From: Actinomycetota bacterium | GTDB lineage: Bacteria > Actinomycetota > Actinomycetes > S36-B12 > UBA5976 | Direction: 5' to 3' | Assembly (NCBI GenBank): GCA_947452755.1 | Contig: CANGDT010000017.1 | Coordinates: forward strand, 1-35,332 | Length of the DNA stretch: 35,332 nucleotides | The notes under the pieces: generated by a model | What the model was told of the DNA's origin: nothing | Database searches by the model: none | The model's input: only the letters and a program-made list of their open reading frames with translations | Shown here: in pieces, positions 1 to 7,823 of the stretch | Layout of the letters: every line of letters starts with the position of its first letter | How positions within the stretch are numbered: position 1 is the first letter of the stretch | Program-made: the position numbers and the translations under genes

Positions 1-132
1 CTGCCATTGATTGGTAACCCGCTTTCGTTCCTTCTTGCTCTTGTTGTCTGTACAGCGGTCACTGCAGCTGCAGTTATCGTCTTGAAGGCACAGGGTGCAA
101 AGTCGCAAGCATCAGCAGAAGTTTCTGCATAA
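1..132 (+). CDS. PTS fructose-type permease, IIC C-terminus (partial)
   Basis: An open frame runs from the first base to a TAA at 130-132 and gives 43 residues, so the gene begins outside the window. The visible part is one hydrophobic segment (about residues 6-29, starting GNPLSFLLALVV) followed by a short polar tail ending in SAEVSA. A terminal membrane helix directly upstream of HPr and Enzyme I fits the end of a fructose-family EIIC or fused EIIABC permease. The family call depends on gene context and the GNP-plus-hydrophobic pattern rather than a catalytic motif. Another integral membrane protein is possible. Confidence 0.55.
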   Translation: MPLIGNPLSFLLALVVCTAVTAAAVIVLKAQGAKSQASAEVSA

Positions 133-142
133 GTAAGTCAAT

Positions 143-175
143 CGTTGTGCCCCGGACTTGTTCCGGGGCACAACG
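143..175 (+). terminator. 13-bp perfect hairpin between permease and HPr
   Basis: The arms cgttgtgccccgg (143-155) and ccggggcacaacg (163-175) pair perfectly over 13 bp around a 7-nt loop. No T-run follows, so it is not a textbook intrinsic terminator. It could attenuate transcription into HPr/EI or protect the upstream mRNA 3' end after processing. Confidence 0.6.
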
Positions 176-206
176 CACTTGCACGACAATTTATTAGGAG
201 CCGGTT

Positions 207-476
207 ATGCCAAGTCAGACAGTAATTATTGGAAGCACAGTGGGACTGCATGCACGTCCTGCATCGCTACTCATCAAGGCAGCTGCTGCCGCGAGTGTGC
301 CAGTAAAGATTGGTCGCGTCGGCGAGGCTCCAGTTAATGCTGCCAGCATGTTGTCAGTCCTTGCACTTGGTGGCAAGCATGGGGAAGAAATTGAAATTAC
401 AGTTGACGATCATGCAGATGCAGACCGCATCCTTGCTGAACTTGTCGACATCGTTGCAACAAATCACGACGCGTAA
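207..476 (+). CDS. ptsH: Phosphocarrier protein HPr
   Basis: HPr is the small cytoplasmic phosphocarrier that accepts phosphate from Enzyme I on a histidine and passes it to sugar-specific EIIA domains. The active-site motif GLHARPA lies at residues 13-19 with His15. Length (89 aa) is normal. The segment VNAASMLSVLALG aligns with the region holding regulatory Ser46 in Firmicutes, so Ser47 is the equivalent. HPr kinase is not generally present in actinobacteria, so regulation there is doubtful. The start is supported by AGGAG at 196-200, six bases before ATG. It sits between a permease end and Enzyme I, as expected for a general PTS operon. Confidence 0.95.
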   Translation: MPSQTVIIGSTVGLHARPASLLIKAAAAASVPVKIGRVGEAPVNAASMLSVLALGGKHGEEIEITVDDHADADRILAELVDIVATNHDA

Positions 477-478
477 AC

Positions 479-2119
479 ATGACAGTCTCAGGCATCGGCG
501 TTTCACCCGGCATTGCAGTTGGCCCCATTCGAGTCATCGTTCACCTTTCTGTTGACGAACCGGTTTCAGCCACTCCACAAGAAGTTTTCGCAGCACTCAA
601 TGCTGTCGCAGACGACCTTGAACGTCGTGCCGAAACAATCGAACTTGAAGTAGCAAAAGAAGTACTAGGCGCTCAAGCCATGATTGCGCGCGATCCAGCA
701 TTGGTCGAAGCAATAGGTGCCCGATTGACTGATGACATTTCTTATTCAGATGTACGCCCGGCGATTGCCGAAGCGTTTGCCGGTTTTCGTGATGCGCTCC
801 TGTCGCTTGGTGGCTATTTCGCGGAACGGGTTGCAGACCTGGACGAAATTGCTGATCGCACTCTTGCTGTACTGAGTGGTCAGGAGACGACTGGTCTGCG
901 CCTGACAGAACCGAGCATCATCGTGGCCCAGGATTTAACTCCGGCGGATACAGCAGCACTCGATCTAAATTTCGCTAAGGCACTTGTCGTTGCTAAGGGC
1001 GGACCTACGAGCCACACAGCAATTGTGGCTCGCGGACTCGGCATCCCTGCTGTTGTAGGAGCCGAAGGCGTGATGGACCTTGCCGACGGCACGCGCGTGC
1101 TTGTTGATGGCCGTGAAGGAATCGTTATCGTCGATCCCACTGAAAGCGACATCAGCGGCCGTGAAGTGCGTGAAGAGACGTTACGTGCGCGTGCGGCTTC
1201 AGTTGAGGGACCTGGTCGACTGGCCGATCAAACCCCCATTGCTTTAATGGCCAATGCAGGTAACGGCAAGGATGCTGTGGCGGCAGCTGCGGCTGGTGCT
1301 GAAGGTATCGGGCTATTCCGCACCGAACTGCTGTTTCTTGACCGGGATGATGAACCAAGCGTCGATGAGCAAGTTGAGTTGTATCGCGCAGTCTTTGATG
1401 CAATGGCTGGCCGACGTGTTGTGCTGCGAACGCTCGATGCTGGCAGCGACAAACCTGTGCCATTCATTAACGCAATCCACGAAGACAACCCAGCACTCGG
1501 TGTACGCGGTTGGCGTCTCACGCGTTCAGCAAATGATGTGTTGAATCGTCAACTCGATGCGGTAGCCGCGGCAGCGCAAGCAAGTGCAGCAGATGTGTGG
1601 GTGATGGCACCCATGATTGATGTGCCCGCCGAAGCAGCCGAGTTCGCGTACCGCGCTCGCGAACGTGGCATCCGCCATGTCGGCGTGATGATTGAAACCC
1701 CAGCGGCTGCGATTTTGGCTGACAAGGTCCTTGCTGAAGTGGATTTCGGCAGCCTTGGAACAAATGACTTAACGCAATACGTTATGGCTGCCGATCGACT
1801 TGATTCACGACTGAGTGACTTGACGTCGTCGTGGCATCCAGCAGTTCTTCGCACGATTGGCATAGCGGCATCACACGCAAAAACTTTGGCGCGACCGCTT
1901 GGAGTTTGTGGAGAGTCTGCGGCGAATCCGCATCTGGCGGCCATCCTTGTTGGCCTTGGTGTCACAAGCTTGTCCATGGCTCCCAGTGCACTTGCCGAAG
2001 TTCGTGGGTTCCTAGCTCAAGTAGATCGTGCAACGTGCGAACGCGTAGCCAACCAAGTCATCACATTGTCATCTGCGGAAGAAGCCGAAGCTGTCGCTCT
2101 CGACATTCTTGGTGCCTAA
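479..2119 (+). CDS. ptsI: PTS Enzyme I (phosphoenolpyruvate-protein phosphotransferase)
   Basis: Enzyme I autophosphorylates from phosphoenolpyruvate and phosphorylates HPr. The 546-aa protein has the N-terminal GIGVSPGIAVGP signature (residues 5-16), the phosphohistidine motif GGPTSHTAIVARG with His179, and a C-terminal PEP-binding TIM-barrel. Within the barrel are LFRTELLFLDRD, MIETPAA and SLGTNDLTQY, and the catalytic cysteine is in GVCGESAANP (Cys477). Length is slightly short of the usual 570-575. ATG follows the HPr stop by two bases, so the genes are probably cotranscribed and translationally coupled. The TAA stop is the first base triplet of a hairpin shared with the convergent neighbour. 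Confidence 0.96.
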   Translation: MTVSGIGVSPGIAVGPIRVIVHLSVDEPVSATPQEVFAALNAVADDLERRAETIELEVAKEVLGAQAMIARDPALVEAIGARLTDDISYSDVRPAIAEAFAGFRDALLSLGGYFAERVADLDEIADRTLAVLSGQETTGLRLTEPSIIVAQDLTPADTAALDLNFAKALVVAKGGPTSHTAIVARGLGIPAVVGAEGVMDLADGTRVLVDGREGIVIVDPTESDISGREVREETLRARAASVEGPGRLADQTPIALMANAGNGKDAVAAAAAGAEGIGLFRTELLFLDRDDEPSVDEQVELYRAVFDAMAGRRVVLRTLDAGSDKPVPFINAIHEDNPALGVRGWRLTRSANDVLNRQLDAVAAAAQASAADVWVMAPMIDVPAEAAEFAYRARERGIRHVGVMIETPAAAILADKVLAEVDFGSLGTNDLTQYVMAADRLDSRLSDLTSSWHPAVLRTIGIAASHAKTLARPLGVCGESAANPHLAAILVGLGVTSLSMAPSALAEVRGFLAQVDRATCERVANQVITLSSAEEAEAVALDILGA

Positions 2120-2148
2120 CTAACTCAGTATTGATTCTGAGTTAGTTA
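2117..2148. terminator. Bidirectional hairpin containing both stop codons
   Basis: Arms taactaactcag (2117-2128) and ctgagttagtta (2137-2148) form a perfect 12-bp stem with an 8-nt loop. The left arm starts with the TAA stop of ptsI, and the right arm ends with the complement of the TAA stop of the convergent gene. There is no strong T-run, so termination is probably Rho-independent only in the weak actinobacterial sense. Confidence 0.75.
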
Positions 2149-3237
2149 ACTAAGTGGGTTTGCAGCTCGTCCTTCAGTACTCAACAGCACAACTATTGAT
2201 GTTGTATCAATTCCTAGGTCTAGGCGACGTTCGGGCGTGCTGAGTGCCTCGCGTACGGCTGCCAAAGTTGATGAACCGCATGGCCCAGCGTCCACGCCCA
2301 ATTCAGCAAGTTCCTTCATGGCTATTCGAGTCTGGTCGTCCGTTAGTGCAATCGCTGCGTCAACGCCTGCTCGATGTACTGGCCACGAGTCACGTGAAGG
2401 CGTTCCGCAATTCATGCCAGCCATGATTGTGAATGTTGTGTCCACTGACGTCAGTTCATTGCGCACGAGTGACTGCAGTACGCAGGCCGCACCAACAGGT
2501 TCAACACTAAGAATGGCCGGGGCTGTTCCGGTGCTGCGGTAATGCGCAGTCACTGAGTGCAGGAATGACCCCACACCAACAGGAACGGCGACAAGCTGTG
2601 CTGGACCAGCATTAATCGCCTCGAGCTGCGCGTCGACTTCGGTGCACATAGTTGTGTAGCCATCAATAATCCAGGCCGGAATTTCTTCGTAGCCTGGCCA
2701 GGACATGTCTTGGATGTGAAGCGCATACGGCAACGATGACGTAATTGCTTTTGCGTGATCGACCGCCTCGTCGTACGAGCCATCCAAAACTGTCACGTGG
2801 GCACCTTCTGCCCGAATGTTGCCTATGGCTTGTTCGCTGATGCCGGCAGGAACAACCACTTCGCAGGAAAGATTGAGGATTCTGGCCATGTGTGCAACTG
2901 CTCGACCGTGGTTGCCGTCTGTCGCTGCGACAAGCGTTGGTGAATCGCTTCCCAGGAGCGAACGAACCTCGTCAAGTGAACGTGGTGAGGCCCCGTTCGT
3001 TAATGCTTGGGCTACAGCCCACGATGCGCCGAGAATTTTGAATGCAGACAAGTTCAGCCGCGAAGATTCGTCTTTTATGAATACGCGTGCGACGCCAAGT
3101 GATTCAGCGATAGCTGGAAGTTCTACAAGTGGTGTGGGTGCATAGTTCGGCAAGCTTTGGTGAAAGACGGCGACAGCTTGGTCGGGTTTGTCGCAACTCC
3201 ATGTGCGGGCGTCAGGATTTACAAACCACGTCGTCAT
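2146..3237 (-). CDS. Diaminopropionate ammonia-lyase-like PLP enzyme
   Basis: A fold-type II PLP-dependent lyase. The N-terminal FHQSLPNYAPTPLVELP and FIKDESSRLNLSAFKILGA match 2,3-diaminopropionate ammonia-lyase (DpaL/YgeX), which yields pyruvate and ammonia. Lys67 in SAFK is the expected PLP Schiff-base lysine. DGNHGRAVA is the cofactor-binding Asn loop and PVGVGSF is the phosphate-binding glycine-rich loop. At 363 aa it is a little shorter than enterobacterial YgeX. The ATG is 7 nt from TACACT on the coding strand, suggesting a leaderless mRNA independent of the sortase 30 bp upstream. Threonine/serine dehydratase-like activity on another amino acid cannot be excluded. No diaminopropionate pathway gene is nearby. 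Confidence 0.82.
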   Translation of the reverse strand: MTTWFVNPDARTWSCDKPDQAVAVFHQSLPNYAPTPLVELPAIAESLGVARVFIKDESSRLNLSAFKILGASWAVAQALTNGASPRSLDEVRSLLGSDSPTLVAATDGNHGRAVAHMARILNLSCEVVVPAGISEQAIGNIRAEGAHVTVLDGSYDEAVDHAKAITSSLPYALHIQDMSWPGYEEIPAWIIDGYTTMCTEVDAQLEAINAGPAQLVAVPVGVGSFLHSVTAHYRSTGTAPAILSVEPVGAACVLQSLVRNELTSVDTTFTIMAGMNCGTPSRDSWPVHRAGVDAAIALTDDQTRIAMKELAELGVDAGPCGSSTLAAVREALSTPERRLDLGIDTTSIVVLLSTEGRAANPLS

Positions 3238-3244
3238 GCGTTCA

Positions 3245-3250
3245 AGTGTA
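3245..3250 (-). promoter_or_regulatory. Leaderless -10 for diaminopropionate lyase gene
   Basis: TACACT on the minus strand fits TANNNT and ends 7 nt before the ATG at 3237. No Shine-Dalgarno is present in between. Confidence 0.5.
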
Positions 3251-3267
3251 AGTCTGAAGAGCGGCGG

Positions 3268-3879
3268 CTAACGAGTGAGTTCGGCTTTGACGACAAGTCG
3301 GTCAGCGTATGTAGTAATTGGTGTGCACGTGATTAAGGCAATTTCCGATCGGGAGTTCGATCCGTGTAAGACGCTGGTGTCATCAGGGTTCACAACTTCA
3401 ACGGAAGTCACGCGGTAGGTGTAGGTGTTTGTTGCATCGGTGACAGATATCGAATCGCCAATGCGTACGTGATTCAGATTCAAGAATGGACCACCTGCAC
3501 CCACTCGGTGTGCAGCCATTGCAAAGACACCCGTTTCGCCGGGTCCTGACCATTCGTATGCTCCAGCAACTCCTTCATCTAACGTCGCTTGATCGGTGCC
3601 GCGCACCACAGGCAAGTTATTGATGTCTGCTGCTGGCACAGACAGTGACGCAATAACCATGTGACCGTTGCTTGTTGCAATTTCACCCGGCGTCGAACCC
3701 GAATGAGTTGACGCCACAGCTGGTCCGGGTTGCAGTAGGGGAAGTAGCCCCGATTGGTGCCGATGGAGACTTCGGTAGTGCATCGTCAGTACAACTGTTG
3801 CAACTGCAACGAAAAGTAAAACTAAAGCAGTGATGTATAGCCACCGCTTTGGTTTTGAATTTTGTTCCACGGTGCTCAT
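3268..3879 (-). CDS. Class E-like sortase
   Basis: A membrane-anchored transpeptidase that would cleave a sorting motif and join the protein to cell wall or pilus. The 203-aa protein has one N-terminal membrane segment (about residues 13-33), a linker, then the sortase barrel. The catalytic triad is visible: His124 in MAAHRVG, Cys185 in ITCTP and Arg194 in ADRLVV. The layout AHR...GPF...LITCTP...DRLVV resembles actinobacterial class E sortases. Its ATG overlaps the stop of the upstream surface-protein gene by one base (TAATG), so the two are translationally coupled and the neighbour is the obvious substrate. Class assignment by eye could be confused with class D or F. Confidence 0.9.
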   Translation of the reverse strand: MSTVEQNSKPKRWLYITALVLLFVAVATVVLTMHYRSLHRHQSGLLPLLQPGPAVASTHSGSTPGEIATSNGHMVIASLSVPAADINNLPVVRGTDQATLDEGVAGAYEWSGPGETGVFAMAAHRVGAGGPFLNLNHVRIGDSISVTDATNTYTYRVTSVEVVNPDDTSVLHGSNSRSEIALITCTPITTYADRLVVKAELTR

Positions 3880-6797
3880 TAACTAAAGAAGTTGCGAACA
3901 CTAGCAAGTGCACGTTGGAACCAGTTGCCGCCACCGCTCTTAGGTAACGTGTCTGGTCCTTCTGAGAATGAATTGTGCGACACACACGACGTGTTGCCGG
4001 ACACGGTCAGGCGGATACCTTGTGCGGTTGCGCGAATGGTGCTTCCAGTGCACTTCCAGGTTGGAATACCGTCGGTCGTGGAGTTCCACTCACCAGCCGG
4101 CGGTGTACCGCCGGCAGAGGATTTCGCAGTTGCAGTGTCAACAATGTCAATCACAGTGCCTGCTGGTAACAGTGGAAGGTTCAATGCTTCCGCTGGTGTC
4201 GTTGATGGAGTGTCCACCTCGACTGTTGCCGCGTCTACTGTGTCCACGATAGTTGCAGCCTCGGAAATAGTGGCCGGTACCTCTGGGCTCACAACTTCGG
4301 TCACGACATTGAACATCGGCGTGATCTTGTATGTGTAGGTACATGTGATGTTCGGCGCGGTAGCGCTACTGCCATTGAGAACGAATGACGCCTGAGATCC
4401 GGCAATCACAACGTTGACGCCGCCATCGCATACAAGGGAATCAAGAGCCCACGTTTCTGTGCTCGTGTTGGCTGGTGAAATGCCAGTCACGGTATAGCCA
4501 CTGAAGTAGAGGCCGCTCTCAGCTGCTATCTGCGCGCCGCTGGTATTCCACGCAGTGTTAGTGAATGACTCTGGTAGCCCCGGGGTGAGTCCGTCAGTTG
4601 GGTCAACGAGCGCTCCGTTTGCCTCGTTAATAACGGCACCCGAATCAACGCTGACCGACGACGTGCCGCCGATGATCACCGACTTAATCGTGATTGAGGC
4701 ATTAGGGACAAAGTTATTTGTCACAGTGCATGCTTGCTTGGATCCATTAGTTGTATTAGGTGTGATCGTTGCGGCAAACGCGCCGGAATTTGAAACGCTT
4801 GTGGTTGGCGCGGTGATAAGTGCTCCCGAGCTGTCCACGGCTGCACATTCAATCGTTGCTGGTGTGCCAGGTGGATTCCAATGACCACCGTATGAGTTTG
4901 GCAAAGTTTCGCCTAACGAGATGGGTTGGGTTGGATCGATTGCATTATTGGCGAAGATCGAAACTGGCATCAGATTCTCGGTCGTCACAACGTTGGGAGT
5001 GACATTCGTACTGGTATCTCCACTTGGAGTGAAGGTAACTGAGAATGGAAATACCCCCACATTTCCTACCGATTTCTTGTACAACTCAAGTTGGGCACTC
5101 GGTGCAAATTTGTTTTGGTAAACACAACCAACGTCTTCACCTGCAGCCAAAACGATGACAACTTTACGATTTGCTGCATCGATGTTCCACGTTGATGAGT
5201 ATGTGGTGAGAGAAGAGCCATTGCCACCATGTGCATATGCGTAGCACCACATCGTGTCGAATTGGTAAGGACTGGATGGAAGGTCTTCGGTGACTGTCCA
5301 CGCTTCACCAACTGCGCGAATGAATGTAGCAACTTCACCAGCCGAGCCGTTACTGCTGACCGAATTTGTTGAGTTCAATGAGAACTTACCGCCAGGGGTA
5401 AAGCTCACATCACCGCCAAAGGAAAACTTCGAATTCGGACCTGCAGGTACGTACTTGCGAATGTAGATGTTTCCAGATTGTGGAGCATTGCTCACGTAGT
5501 ACGCGTAGCAGAACATGTGGCGGGCTGTCGCTGCAAATGAAGCGAACTCAACATTGTCTGCGTTGGCGTTATCAATCGAGCATCGTAATGTGGCAAACCC
5601 TAATGACGATGACTGCCCACTGAGAGGGTCTCCCGGAGCGCCGCCTTGCACCCAGTATTTGCGTGCGGTTGCATTTGCGACGTCGTCAGCTGTCATGTTG
5701 TAGGTCACCGCACCCGAAATGGTACGGCCTGTGTCTGTGCCGAATTGGTCAAGTTCAGGAATCGAACTTTGCGTTGTGAGCGTTTGCACAGATGCCGGTG
5801 CCGTTGCACCAACTTTGGAAAGAGCCCCGAATGTGCCGGTGTCTTTACCTGCAATCTTTGTTCCGGTTGCAAACTTCCAATTTGTGATTGGTGTGCACGA
5901 ATTTTGTCCGGTGCCAGCGAGATCCTCAACAGAGGGACGCACTGGACCTGCGTTGACCCCCGAGTACAGGCTGTCAACGCCCACTGCAGAGGTTGCTTCC
6001 GCGATGTTATTGCGAGCCTTATTTGCCATCACAGCCGCGTAGGTCGGACATTGCCGCGCTACAAATGTCACCTTGTAATTTTGAGCAGGGTTGTTATCTC
6101 CGGCAAACCACAATTGAAATGAAGGGAATCCAACCAGTTTGTGATAGGTGAAAGTCAAACTTGATATGGATGCACTTGGCTTAAACCATGCTGCTGCGCC
6201 AAGTGTGTCTGACCCATTTCCGGTAAGAGTGCTCGTTGCATCCCAGGTAGGTACATCCGATGCGGTACCGCAGGGAGTTGGTGTACCGGTGCAGTAGTTG
6301 AATGCGCTTTGGAACCAAGTAGAAACGGCAACTGAATTGTTGTTCTTATCTTTGGCCGAAATTGTCAACGTATCGGCATCAATGTCGCCAACAGTGAATG
6401 ACCAGCCCGCAGCAGGTGTTGGGACAGTGAAGTTGAAGGTCGTTGTTGAATCGGCGCCATTGCGGGCGTTTCCAATTTGTAAATAGTTCAAGCCACGAGA
6501 CGTGCCGTATTCGCCTCCGGAGGGTGTGGCCGTGTTCAGCCACGTCGAGTTGCCACTTGGCGCACTCACTCCTGTTGAGTTAGTTGTCCACGTCGCTGAG
6601 TTCGAGGTAAACCCAGGGGAGTCGAGGTTGAGTGTCCCAGCTGTTGCACCTGATGTGGGATCGGTAGTGGCGAAGGTGCCCCAACTTCCAGTACCGCCCG
6701 CAGCAGTGGCTGCACTTTGTGTACTAGCAACAAGGCCACCTGTCAGCGCAAAACCTGCAAGAGCAGTTGCCAAATACCGCTGCGAAAATTTATTCAT
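3879..6797 (-). CDS. Secreted multidomain surface protein with LPKSG motif (likely sortase substrate)
   Basis: This 972-aa protein begins with a signal peptide (residues 1-33, hydrophobic core ATALAGFALTGGLVAS, likely cleaved near ATA-AGG). A Thr/Ser/Asn-rich N-terminal region follows. Repeating beta-rich modules then end in C-x3-N-x-F: CVYQNKF (558-564), CTVTNNF (690-696) and CVSHNSF (938-944), resembling prealbumin-like/SpaA-type stalk domains of Gram-positive adhesins. The last module leads into LPKSG (951-955), a sortase-like motif. The tail after it is only 17 residues (GGNWFQRALASVRNFFS) and is amphipathic, not a membrane helix. Cysteines are plentiful in the body, suggesting disulfides. 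GGGGG sits five bases before ATG. Adhesin or pilin-like display is inferred; the ligand is unknown. Confidence 0.8.
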   Translation of the reverse strand: MNKFSQRYLATALAGFALTGGLVASTQSAATAAGGTGSWGTFATTDPTSGATAGTLNLDSPGFTSNSATWTTNSTGVSAPSGNSTWLNTATPSGGEYGTSRGLNYLQIGNARNGADSTTTFNFTVPTPAAGWSFTVGDIDADTLTISAKDKNNNSVAVSTWFQSAFNYCTGTPTPCGTASDVPTWDATSTLTGNGSDTLGAAAWFKPSASISSLTFTYHKLVGFPSFQLWFAGDNNPAQNYKVTFVARQCPTYAAVMANKARNNIAEATSAVGVDSLYSGVNAGPVRPSVEDLAGTGQNSCTPITNWKFATGTKIAGKDTGTFGALSKVGATAPASVQTLTTQSSIPELDQFGTDTGRTISGAVTYNMTADDVANATARKYWVQGGAPGDPLSGQSSSLGFATLRCSIDNANADNVEFASFAATARHMFCYAYYVSNAPQSGNIYIRKYVPAGPNSKFSFGGDVSFTPGGKFSLNSTNSVSSNGSAGEVATFIRAVGEAWTVTEDLPSSPYQFDTMWCYAYAHGGNGSSLTTYSSTWNIDAANRKVVIVLAAGEDVGCVYQNKFAPSAQLELYKKSVGNVGVFPFSVTFTPSGDTSTNVTPNVVTTENLMPVSIFANNAIDPTQPISLGETLPNSYGGHWNPPGTPATIECAAVDSSGALITAPTTSVSNSGAFAATITPNTTNGSKQACTVTNNFVPNASITIKSVIIGGTSSVSVDSGAVINEANGALVDPTDGLTPGLPESFTNTAWNTSGAQIAAESGLYFSGYTVTGISPANTSTETWALDSLVCDGGVNVVIAGSQASFVLNGSSATAPNITCTYTYKITPMFNVVTEVVSPEVPATISEAATIVDTVDAATVEVDTPSTTPAEALNLPLLPAGTVIDIVDTATAKSSAGGTPPAGEWNSTTDGIPTWKCTGSTIRATAQGIRLTVSGNTSCVSHNSFSEGPDTLPKSGGGNWFQRALASVRNFFS

Positions 6798-6811
6798 CGT
6801 GCCCCCGTTGA

Positions 6812-6830
6812 ACTGAAATTGATTTTCAGT
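6812..6830. promoter_or_regulatory. Palindrome over the candidate surface-gene promoter
   Basis: Arms actgaaa (6812-6818) and tttcagt (6824-6830) form a perfect 7-bp inverted repeat with 5-nt spacing. It overlaps a minus-strand TAGACT (-10-like, 6828-6833), so a bound repressor would cover the transcription start. It could instead fold as a small 5' UTR hairpin. Confidence 0.4.
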
Positions 6831-7000
6831 CTATGACAGCACACAGGTCGCCATTTTGGCTTGAGGGTGTGTTCCCACAACAAAAGTGGCCACCATATAT
6901 CTTTTTTGGCGTCTTTGAGTGCAACTTGCCACAAATATCTAATATCACGGCGATTTATCCTCTTATTTCGTAAAAAAGCACTCAAATAGCCACTTTCGAC

Positions 7001-7029
7001 TTGACTTAATCGAATAACACCGCTGTAAT
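7001..7029 (+). promoter_or_regulatory. Sigma-70-type promoter for whiB2
   Basis: TTGACT (7001-7006) and TGTAAT (7024-7029) are separated by 17 bp. This is the best -35/-10 match in the window and leaves a leader of about 80 nt before the whiB2 ATG. Confidence 0.55.
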
Positions 7030-7115
7030 TTGTGAAGGTCAACAGGCCGTGCAACACAAAGTACATGTCACGCAATGGTGGCGCGAACTGGTTGCGCACG
7101 ACGAGGAGGAATCAC

Positions 7116-7376
7116 ATGAGCGAATTCGCTCTGTTACCTTTCACCGAAACTGACGAACTTGGGTGGCATGAACGTGCGCTGTGCGCACAGACTGACCCCG
7201 AAGCTTTCTTCCCAGAAAAAGGCGGATCAACCCGCGAAGCAAAGCGCGTATGTGCATCATGCGACGTGAAGGCTGAATGTCTTGAGTATGCGCTATCAAA
7301 CGACGAGCGCTTTGGTATTTGGGGCGGTCTCTCCGAACGTGAGCGTCGCCGCCTAAAGCGCGCCCAAGCTGGCTGA
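7116..7376 (+). CDS. whiB2: WhiB2/WhmD-type iron-sulfur transcription factor
   Basis: Wbl proteins bind a redox-sensitive 4Fe-4S cluster and act with the primary sigma factor. The WhiB2/WhmD branch controls septation and cell division in actinobacteria. The 86-aa protein has the four cluster cysteines (Cys23, Cys46, Cys49, Cys55), the GIWGG turn at 67-71 and a basic C-terminal helix (RERRRLKRAQ) for DNA contact. RALCAQTDPEAFFPEKGG and LSNDERFGIWGGLSERERR match the WhiB/WhmD subgroup rather than WhiB1. The start is set by AGGAGGA at 7104-7110 before ATG at 7116. An upstream ATG at 7032 would add an unconserved extension with no RBS. Placement beside the Rv3259-like and DUF3499 genes is conserved in actinobacteria. 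Confidence 0.95.
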   Translation: MSEFALLPFTETDELGWHERALCAQTDPEAFFPEKGGSTREAKRVCASCDVKAECLEYALSNDERFGIWGGLSERERRRLKRAQAG

Positions 7377-7379
7377 TCG

Positions 7380-7811
7380 TTACCGATCTAAATTTGGTCC
7401 AACATAATCCGGATCAACTTCATCGGGATTCACCCCGAACAGCAATCCCACATTTTCTGCCAAAACATCTCTTATGAGTCTGCCTAAATTTCGGTCCTCA
7501 TTGACCCGCAATTCAATAGGGCGCTGGTAGATCACAATTTTGGATGGATTTCCACGTTCTGCTCGACCCAGCGGAACAAAATGTTGATGCATCATCAAGT
7601 CACGCAGGCTGGGAATCTCTTCAAACACAAAAGACACATGGGTTAAATCCTCACCCCAGCGGGAATCTAAATCCTCGACGGCTTCGCGCATTTCCTCGGC
7701 GAACGCCGCATCACTAGTGCGATAGGCCGGGGCCACATGCGGAAGCATTGGACCGCGCATCCCACGGCCATGAGGGTCACGTCGGACTCTTCTAGGCGCG
7801 TCAAATGTCAT
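7380..7811 (-). CDS. Rv3259-like zincin-fold family protein, HExxH motif lost
   Basis: A 143-aa member of the actinobacterial metallopeptidase-like family (Pfam Zincin_1 type, Rv3259 in M. tuberculosis, from memory). It has a basic N-terminus rich in Arg/Pro, then a domain with DLTHVSFVFEEIP and PSKIVIYQRPIELR. In canonical members the helix reads VL-x-HExGHH-FG. Here the aligned segment is VLAENVGLLFG, so the metal-binding HExxH is replaced and peptidase activity looks unlikely. It converges with whiB2 (3-bp gap) and diverges from DUF3499 with only 11 bp between ATGs. TAGGCT six bases before its ATG indicates a leaderless transcript. Confidence 0.78.
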   Translation of the reverse strand: MTFDAPRRVRRDPHGRGMRGPMLPHVAPAYRTSDAAFAEEMREAVEDLDSRWGEDLTHVSFVFEEIPSLRDLMMHQHFVPLGRAERGNPSKIVIYQRPIELRVNEDRNLGRLIRDVLAENVGLLFGVNPDEVDPDYVGPNLDR

Positions 7812-7817
7812 GATGTC

Positions 7818-7823
7818 AGCCTA
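7818..7823 (-). promoter_or_regulatory. Leaderless -10 for the zincin-like gene
   Basis: TAGGCT on the minus strand ends six bases before the ATG at 7811. It overlaps the A of the divergent DUF3499 start codon. Confidence 0.55.

Larger units (their letters stand above)
6798..7115. other. Divergent intergenic region, surface protein / whiB2
   Basis: An AT-rich 318-bp spacer between divergent genes. Apart from the palindrome at 6812-6830 and the whiB2 promoter at 7001-7029, I see no gene. Frames crossing it lack family resemblance and ribosome-binding sites. Confidence 0.6.

Noticed and set aside
5646-6122. A 158-codon plus-strand frame
   Set aside because: Antisense to the surface-protein gene. 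Its Cys/Arg-rich product looks like reversed Thr/Ala codons and has no RBS.
7075-7100. Hairpin upstream of the whiB2 RBS (gcgc...gcgc)
   Set aside because: Only four perfect pairs, with mismatches beyond. Not convincing as a regulatory element.
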